Positions 46,801 through 64,000 of a DNA stretch of 64,000 nucleotides are shown here, piece by piece. The position numbers were made by a program, and so were the translations under genes. Where the stretch lies: the NCBI RefSeq assembly GCF_037325665.1, contig NC_090245.1, forward strand, positions 71,334,126-71,398,125, written 5' to 3'. The stretch is from Littorina saxatilis. Its lineage: Eukaryota; Mollusca; Gastropoda; Littorinimorpha; Littorinidae. A model generated the notes under the pieces. The model did not search any database, was not told the origin of the DNA, and saw only the letters and a list, made by a program, of their open reading frames with translations. Numbering within the stretch: position 1 is the stretch's first letter; every line of letters starts with the position of its first letter.

Positions 46801-48845
46801 AACATCAATTCTCAGGTAATTGAATCACATCAGAGGTTTTACGATGATGTATTAACATGCATTTCAATTTTTTTTTTAAATTCTTATGGATTTTTTCTCC
46901 CTTCATTTTTATGTGATAACGTGTAAATGTTACAATACGTACACCACAAAACAAATTGCGCTATTCTGGGAGCACCAAAATAAATGGATCAACCAAGCGA
47001 ACAACAAAAACAAACTGTCGAATGATAAAAATAATACAACTCATGCACACACACACAAATGTTGAAGTGTACAGCATCAGCAAATAATAATAGCTCTATT
47101 GCATAGTTCAGATTGTATTTAACTTCATGCAGCAATGAAAAGAATGGACTTTTACATTGGATAAAATGTCAAACTGAAAATGACAACAAATGTATTCATG
47201 ACAAATTCAAAGCTACAAAAAGTTCAACTCAATGTGCGCAGTCCATAAATATAAAAGTTGGATTAAATTCCATGTTAGTGTCCCAAACAGCAGTTATGAT
47301 CCTTGAAGAAATAATTTGCATTAAATTAGAAGAAAAAAATCATACAAAACTATCACTTATAATGAATTTGTTTCTACCACACAGTACGGTGCTCTCAGTC
47401 CCAAAGCCGGGAAACTTGCAAAAGCTAAACTTCCTTGAATTTGGGACAATAAACTTGAATACTACTTGCGTTGCTGGAAAACCAACAAACTAATTTTTGT
47501 CTTCTTTCTAAATTTTACTTCAAGATATATCACGTGAGGACTTCAAATGCAATGATAAGGAAAGAACAATAGTTCAGCCTCTAGGTATATAGATTTGCAG
47601 CACCGCATAGAAATCGTCTTCGAATTTTGCATTCCTAGAGCCCGTTTACATACCTCCATTCAGGGCTGAGCATTTCATGCCCACTACATGCATCACACAA
47701 GCTGCCATAGTGGCATCCTCCGAAAGTTGATCATAATTATTGTCTTCATAAATAGTATCTCCACGGGATATCACTTAATTATTAAGAGGTTACACCATAC
47801 TTTAAGATTAAACAATGTGACTAACAGAGTAGCACAGTCGTTTGTCAAAAACGTGAAGTACAACCAACTCAACTGAATAGTATCAAAGACTGTCTGTTTG
47901 AGACACACACATTATTATTCATTCTCTCACTCTCTCTCTCTCTGCTAGTCTTTTAATTTGTGTGCACTTTCAACACTCAACAGCAATTCTGTTTCACATA
48001 TCTTCTACCTATACACTGCCCCTTTAGAGTTATATATGCACACAAATATCACTCTAACATTCTAATGCATATTGTACATTATTTACACTTTTCACCAAAA
48101 TGATATTCAACATAGACCAAGAGAGTCATTGTTCCGTAAGACTGTATTGTCCTGTTGAACAATCACTGTTGAGATCTGCGTCAAATGTCATATTTTTGTG
48201 AAAAATGCACGAAAAAGTTATATATCAATCCATTTGAGTTAGAATTCTTTTTATTTCTCACGACTTCTTCACACACATGCACTCTTTTGAAGTCTCATCA
48301 GTCAGCCATCTAAATATGAGTTTTGGTCGGCTTCAGAAGTCACATCCCAAAGAAGGGAAATCCAATGTTCAATCGATAAATTTCTTAACGTTCCTGCCCA
48401 TGCATGTTCCACACCTGCAAATCAGAATCTGTACTAGTGCCGACTAAAACTCGGCAGGCCAAAAATCATCTGAAAGACAAGCATGGAGAGACTGCAGCAG
48501 ATGTTGCAGTTATATATATTTGTGTTCTCATAATATTTATCACTTTTCAATCACAAAGAAATAGAGATCTGTCTCCTTCAGAACAGGAGACATAACAAAT
48601 GAAGTAGTTTGCCTCCAAGACAGAATGCTTGAAAACAGTGGGGAATGAAAAGCACAATTACAAAAAATTTATCTTTGCAGTCTTTATCTCCACACATGCA
48701 TCTCTAACACCACTAGATTGCGCTCTGAATTTTATAGTGAGGTATAATGCCAGACTTGATAATCCGCAGGAAATGTTTGGAGCAAAAAATGATGTGGACT
48801 GCAGAATATCTAAAAGCACTTTGTTTGCATGAAACACATGCAGTT
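46801..48845. other. non-coding AT-rich stretch
   Basis: Short frames only, without recognisable domains. It may lie in the 3' flank of LRRC49 if that transcript is long. Confidence 0.5.
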
Positions 48846-49478
48846 GAAGGTTGCCCTTAAACACAGTGAAAGCCTGCTGTGAAACACAGTGAAAGCCTGC
48901 TGTGAAACACAGTGAAAGCCTGCTTTGAAACACAGTGAAAGCCTGCTGTGAAAGCCTGCTGTGAAACACAGTGAAAGCCTGCTGTGAAACACAGTGAAAG
49001 CCTGCTGTGAAACACAGTTAAAGCCTGCTTTGAAACACAGTGAAAGCCTGCTTTGAAACACAATAAAAGCCTGCTGTGAAACACAGTGAAAGCCTGCTTT
49101 GAAACACAGTGAAAGCCTGCTGTGAAAGCCTGCTGTGAAACACAGTGAAAGCATGCTTTAAACACAGTTAAAGCCGGCTGTGAAACACAGTGAAAGCCTG
49201 CTGTGAAACACAGTGAAAGCCTGCTGTGAAACACAGTGAAAGCCTGCTGTGAAACACAGTTAAAGCCTGCTTTGAAACACAGTGAAAGCCTGCTTTGAAA
49301 CACAATAAAAGCCTGCTGTGAAACACAGTGAAAGCCTGCTGTGAAACACAGTTAAAGCCTGCTTTGAAACACAGTGAAAGCCTGCTTTGAAACACAATAA
49401 AAGCCTGCTGTGAAACACAGTGAAAGCCTGCTGTGAAACACAGTTAAAGCCTGCTTTGAAACACAGTTAAAGCCGGCT

Positions 49479-49537
49479 TTCTTTCTTTATTTGGTGTTTA
49501 ACGTTGTTTTCAACCGTTCAAGGTTATATCGCGACGG
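49479..49537 (-). mobile_element. 59-bp SINE A fragment with a perfect 14-bp target duplication
   Basis: The fragment is the 3' end of SINE A (minus strand: CCGTCGCGATATAACCTTGA ... CCAAATAAAGAAAGAA). AGTTAAAGCCGGCT flanks it at 49,465-49,478 and 49,538-49,551. The CCGGCT variant is rare in the array, so the match is a target duplication rather than array periodicity. It is the shortest and cleanest insertion in the window. Confidence 0.93.
49486..49491 (-). terminator. SINE-derived AATAAA, first after the LRRC49 stop
   Basis: AATAAA on the minus strand within the 59-bp SINE fragment, about 1.03 kb past the LRRC49 stop. Reading between 50,523 and 49,492 I found no other AATAAA on that strand. 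Use as the real poly(A) signal is inferred only. Confidence 0.4.
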
Positions 49538-50523
49538 AGTTAAAGCCGGCTGTGAAACACAGTGAAAGCCTGCTGTGAAACACAGTGAAAGCCTGCTGTG
49601 AAACACAGTCAAAGCCTGCTTTGAAACACAGTTAAAGCCTGCTTTGAAACACAGTTAAAGCCTGCTGTGAAACACAGTGAAAGCCTGCTGTGAAACACAG
49701 TGAAAGCCTGCTGTGAAACACAGTGAAAGCCTGCTGTGAAACACAGTTAAAGCCTGCTGTGAAACACAGTTAAAGCCTGCTTTGAAACACAGTGAAAGCC
49801 TGCTTTGAAACACAGTTTAAGCCTGCTGTGAAACACAGTCAAAGCACACATTAAATCACAGTTAAAGCCAACTCTGAAACACGGTCAAACCCCGCTACAA
49901 AAATCAGCCAAGCCTGCTTTAAATGACAGTGAAAGCCTGCTTTAAATGACAGTGAAAGCCTGCTTTAAATCACAGTGAAAGCCTGCTTTAAATCACAGTG
50001 AAAGCCTGCTTTAAATCCCAGTCAAAGCCTAGTAGTATGAAACCCAGTCAAAGCCCGCTCTGAGACACAATGGAAATCCACTCTAGAACACTGTCACAAC
50101 CTGCTACTGGCTGTGTGAACATTGACACATTTTACAGATCCCAGCTGCAAGAGCATCCTGCCAGCTACGTTAAAATCCTGTCATCAACACTTGTTGTGGT
50201 CAACATTTTCCATCCCGATTTTAGCCTCGATCAACTGGGTGACGGCAGAGATTACATTCCTGCTGTCAACACTAGATGTGGTCGCCAATCTTCAGAACAG
50301 ATCTGGAATAAACTGCACAGTTTTAAGGGTGGCGGCAGATGCTACAATCCTGTTGTTAACAGCATATTAGCTGCGGTCCAATTGGTTTTGGCATAGGCAT
50401 CGCTGCTGATCATCAGACATACACTACAATTCTGTCGTCAACAGCAGAGCTGCGGTCCAAAGCAGTTTTGGCGTAGGCATCCCTGTTGATCATCAGACGT
50501 ATGTTACAATCCTGTCGCCAACA

Positions 50524-60438
<9,915 letters not shown>

Positions 60439-61036
60439 CTGCAAAAACACAGACCAACAAACCATCTGAGTTAACATTCCCTCCAGTCTCTTTGGGCCAT
60501 ATCGCGAAATTCACGGCATTACTGTTTATAGCGCAAGGTACATACAAACAATACATTGGATCTTTAAATACATTGGGTAATTAGTTAGTTAGTTAGTTAT
60601 TGCTTTTTGGGTCCTGCGGACCATATAGGCCAAATCAGGACCCCACAAGTTTAACATTACACATTTCATTGGGTAAGCAATGAATGTCAAAGAACAAAAA
60701 CTGTCAGTAACGTCTAACAGATTGAAGACACCTGGTTCAAAGTCTAAACGTAAATTAAGATGCTAAAAGACTGAATGTACAAACAAGATGACAATCAAAT
60801 GGTCAAGGTGCCCAACAGCCCAGGAGTATGAAGATTGTAATAACTGAGCACAAACTCTTGATACTTCTCTTTTCAAATTGCTCTTTATATGCATGCTGCA
60901 TTGAGATTCACTCCTGTGGAAACACTTGCAAAATCAAACTTGTGTCACATTTAGAGATTTAGGGACACCTACACAACTAACAATATACAATTGTCACAAG
61001 ATCGCTGTGGAGTCAAACCAATCAGAACTGTGTTTG

Positions 61037-61364
61037 TTTGTTCGTTCATGGGCTGAAACTCCCACGGCTTTTGCATGTATGACCGTTTTTACCCCGCCAT
61101 TTAGGCAGCCATACGCCGCTTTCGGAGGAAGCATGCTGGGTATTTTCGTGTTTCTATAACCCACCGAACTCTGACATGGATTACAGGATCTTTTTCGTGC
61201 GCACTTGGTCTTGTGCTTGCGTGTGTTCGGACACCGAGGAGAGTCTGCACACAAAGTTGACTCTGAGAAATAAATCTCTCGCCGAACGTGGGGACGAACT
61301 CACGCTGACAGCGGCCAACTGGATACAAATCCAGCGCGCTACCGACTGAGCTACATCCCCACCA
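61037..61364 (-). mobile_element. SINE family H tail on a different tRNA-like head
   Basis: The head on the minus strand is GGGGATGTAGCTCAGTCGGT ... GTGAGTTCGTCCCC, a clear A-box/B-box tRNA-like sequence unlike the heads at 31,478 and 41,111. The body (ATCCTGTAATCCATGTCAGA) and tail (GGCTGCCTAAATGGCGGGGT) are those of family H. Confidence 0.85.
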
Positions 61365-61378
61365 GTGTTTTCTTTTGT

Positions 61379-61411
<33 letters not shown>

Positions 61412-62485
61412 CTTTCCTGTTTTGTTGTTGTTCTTTTTTTGCTGTTGTTGTTTAGTTTGCTTGCTCGTTAGTTAAGTTTGTTTGCTTTCGGCTTTTTGTT
61501 GGGAATAAAAATCATTTGATTTTGTGATGACAGCTGGTATGGCAAACCTATTGTGAATATGGTGTCAACAAAATAACATACACATCTTTGTTGTTGGTTG
61601 CTAAACGACTGCGGTAATGTCTGTAGTGCCACATTGTCATGCACAGCTCATAACATCTCAGAAATCTTCACACTGTATAACCACACAATATTCACACTGT
61701 CACAAAGCCTCCTTTGGCAATTCTGCTAGAGCTTACAGTATCATTAACCCAACGGCATTCCTGCAGGCTTGAAAGTAACTTTTTCTTGCAATTTTCAACA
61801 CATTCAGTGAGTAAATAAGTCACATTCTTCCGCATAACAATTGAAATAAAAAGAATTCTCTGGAGTAGATTCAGTTGTGGTAACTGCTGAAAGGATTTTT
61901 GTTGTTGTTGTGTGTACATCAAAGGCTTTGATCACAAAGCCAGAGAATCAGGGGAGAATTCTGAACATTGATTTTTTTTCTCCCCTTCTTATGGACTTCA
62001 AAGCTAGAACAAACACAGGAAATACTATTTTTTCCTTTCCGCTCAGGTTTCTAATAATCTGCTTAATGCATCACATCCCTTATCCTAACAAACTCACTGC
62101 AGCTTAAAATGTCTGGTAATAATGTGACAGCATTATGTATTCACACTAAAAGAAGTTACAACCACAAGACTCTGCTTTTAAGTATCATCCAGTGAAACAA
62201 CTCCAAAATTTGCCTTGGCGATAATAATGTCTCAACACTTTTTGACTCAAGAGCACAACCCAGCCTTACAGCTGAACAGTTCAAATCTATTTGAGTGACG
62301 ACCCCCGTAACGAGCAATAGTAATTCCGCTCTGAAACTGTATCAGCTCCCCATAAACACAGCTGTTTGACAATGGCACTATGAGTCCCCCCACCAGCCAT
62401 ATCTCACCCCCATGATCTACAGTCACACAAAACAAACAGTACCCTTAAGCGCCACTCACAGGGAACAGATATTGTAGTCCATTCA
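61365..62485. other. LRRC49 intron or 5' flank, no exon seen
   Basis: A TTTTG pentanucleotide run at about 61,375-61,405. Otherwise AT-rich unique sequence. Confidence 0.5.
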
Positions 62486-62490
62486 GACTG

Positions 62491-63048
62491 TAATATAAAA
62501 TTTCAAAAATAAATTTTGATTTAATTAATATACTTACCAACTCACATAGAAAGCATTAACTTCAGTTAAAGTGCTAGGACACTGAACTACGCTTCACCCC
62601 AAAGGGGAAGCAACCCCCTAAAAAAGAACGGCCTTGACCTCTAACCCAAGCTATACAAGAGTCGAGGTCATACCGTCACGTGACCTATCACGCGTGACTC
62701 AACCGCCGCCATGTTGAAACCTCACTCCCACTGAAGTGATCTGTTCATTTTTAGGGAAACCCTAAGCAATAACTTCGTTTTGTGATAAGACATTGAAGCA
62801 CTCTTGCATGGCAACATGGGGAAATAACTCTGAAACAAAAACCGTATGCCATATAAGGCATGGTCCTTAGCGGTTATTTCCACTACCGGTGTACTGCGCC
62901 TGCGCAGGATGTATACCGGTGAAACTCATCCCGTATTAAAACATACACCCCCTTTAAAACATTTGCGGGGCAGGCTGGGAGGGAATTCAATATGTGAGTT
63001 GGTAAGTATATTAATTAAATCAAAATTTATTTTTGAAATTTTATATTA
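62491..63048. mobile_element. 558-bp element with 57-bp perfect inverted ends
   Basis: 62,491-62,547 and 62,992-63,048 are perfect reverse complements (starting TAATATAAAATTTCAAAAAT). The interior has a small CpG-containing inversion (TACCGGTGTACTGCGCCTGC ... GTATACCGGT) and CACGTGAC. No transposase. Identical arms imply a young or gene-converted element. Confidence 0.92.
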
Positions 63049-64000
63049 AATTACATATTCTTACGCAACTCACATAGAAAGCAGATTGCTAATTTAGGTG
63101 GTGGGCAAATGAACTCACAGTTAACATCTTGCAAGTATCTGGCCTGTAGCTACAATAGCTGGCAAACCGAAATTTCTGTTCTGCCGAGCACCAGATACGT
63201 CCCCAGGAAAAACATAAAAAGACATCTTCTGCAGAAGATGTCTAGTAGATGTGTGCTAAAAAAGCGGGTACTTAAAATACCCCGCCGATAGAAACTCATG
63301 ACTACGTCCCTGAACGTTCAATGAGCTGCATACATGACTTATGTAAGTCTCTCAGACTTGAGAACAGGTAAAGAAGAGGCCTACACTCTGACCTCTTGAG
63401 CCCGTGCTGCCTGAAAAGGGAGGACTGACTGCCCCCCCCCCCCCCTTTTCCTTGCCACCACTGTAGGCATGCCTAATCAATGTGGCAGTCCATTTAGCTA
63501 AGGTTGACTTCACTAAATCATTGCCTCTAGAAGAGGCTAATTTTGTCAAGGATTAAACAATCCGAACTCAAAAACTCCAAAACTAGGAGCAAGTCCCAAG
63601 TCGGGACTGGAGATTTGCTTTCAGCCAACCAAAGGGAGGTTCCCTTTAATCACGCTGGCTACAAAGAACCCAAGTGAAAATATTTTGCGACCTAGCTGTG
63701 TCAGTGCAACTGAAATCACATAAAGTCTTAATTCAGAGACGTGGGAGAAAATCGGAAAGCCAGGATAGGTGGTTCGCCACCCGCATTGAACGGAGAGAAG
63801 TGGAGTTCTTCCCGTTAATATACGCCATTAGTTCCAAGCCAGTCAAAGTGACACAAAACGAAGACGCTGAACCCCTATGGAATCTCTAAACCAAATCCAG
63901 AGTTGGGGCAGAAGACCCTGAGCGTCTCAATGATTCCCTTACAGTAGACACCCGTGTGGCTCGAGTGTAAAAACGGCGCCCTCTTGCCAGCCCAAAGGAC
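63049..64000. other. right edge, probable repeat of unknown class
   Basis: Starts with ACGCAACTCACATAGAAAGC, echoing the words beside the inverted arms (CCAACTCACATAGAAAGC at 62,537), so the repeat may continue here. GC content is higher than nearby intron DNA. No LRRC49 exon was found. Confidence 0.4.

Larger units (their letters stand above)
48850..50060. repeat. 23-bp tandem array, about 50 units, downstream of LRRC49
   Basis: Units GTGAAAGCCTGCTGTGAAACACA, written here as GTGAAAGCCTGC plus TGTGAAACACA, with CTGCTTTG, GTTAAAG and CAATAAA variants. Units decay toward 50,060 (TTTAAATCACAG, then looser forms). Open frames on the minus strand repeat a SLCFTAGFHCV-type peptide and are by-products. 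Confidence 0.95.

Noticed and set aside
48658-49395. Frames repeating SLCFTAGFHCV on the minus strand
   Set aside because: By-products of the 23-bp array downstream of LRRC49.
48850-50060. CRISPR array
   Set aside because: Repeats are directly adjacent with no unique spacers and no cas genes; the genome is eukaryotic. The same applies to the other arrays.

Overview
The window is eukaryotic nuclear DNA: split genes with GT-AG introns, long AT-rich non-coding stretches, many microsatellites, minisatellites, tRNA-headed SINEs and small inverted-repeat transposons. The protein families are animal. The repeat content (several SINE families ending in runs of AAAG or GATT, elements full of TGACCTTGA motifs, expanded CT and CA tracts) suggests a mollusc, most likely a marine gastropod. 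The taxon is inferred from general familiarity with such repeats and was not tested by a search.

Three protein-coding genes can be built exon by exon with matching splice phases. (1) Minus strand, 24,647-33,362: an ER-membrane bZIP transcription factor of the CREB3/CREB3L family. It has seven coding exons (552 codons) plus an alternative first exon, and carries an acidic N-terminus, a DHxY-type HCF-1 motif, a basic region and zipper, one membrane segment and a luminal RSLL site for Site-1 protease. (2) Plus strand, 34,705-38,447: an 881-residue nuclear protein with a long acidic disordered middle and three C-terminal zinc fingers, head-to-head with the first gene; the shared interval holds a TGACGTGG (UPRE-type) site. 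(3) Minus strand, 50,524-60,438 and continuing beyond the right edge: the 3' part of LRRC49, a subunit of the tubulin polyglutamylase complex (eight exons, 473 residues seen).

Layout: 1-2,606 is a 47-bp satellite. 2,607-12,250 is mostly unique AT-rich DNA with scattered SINEs and foldbacks and possibly the end of a gene from the left. 12,250-17,300 is nested transposons and microsatellites. 17,437-21,205 is a 31-bp minisatellite framed by inverted arms. 21,206-24,640 is mostly unique, with a CRE-rich patch. 24,647-38,447 holds the two head-to-head genes. 38,448-50,500 is intergenic and 3' flank, rich in SINEs, TGACCTTGA-bearing elements and two arrays. 50,524-64,000 is LRRC49 with repeat-filled introns.

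The most striking theme is the link between tandem arrays and their sources. The 47-bp satellite and a 63-bp array appear to have grown from one dispersed element family (called E here). A 34-bp array in LRRC49 is an amplified intron/exon junction, giving a row of decoy splice acceptors and a ghost exon copy. The last LRRC49 codons belong to an approximately 83-bp degenerate repeat running into the 3' flank. A 59-bp SINE fragment with a perfect 14-bp target duplication supplies the first AATAAA downstream of the LRRC49 stop. No retrovirus-like or other capsid-bearing element, CRISPR array or functional tRNA/rRNA gene was recognised.
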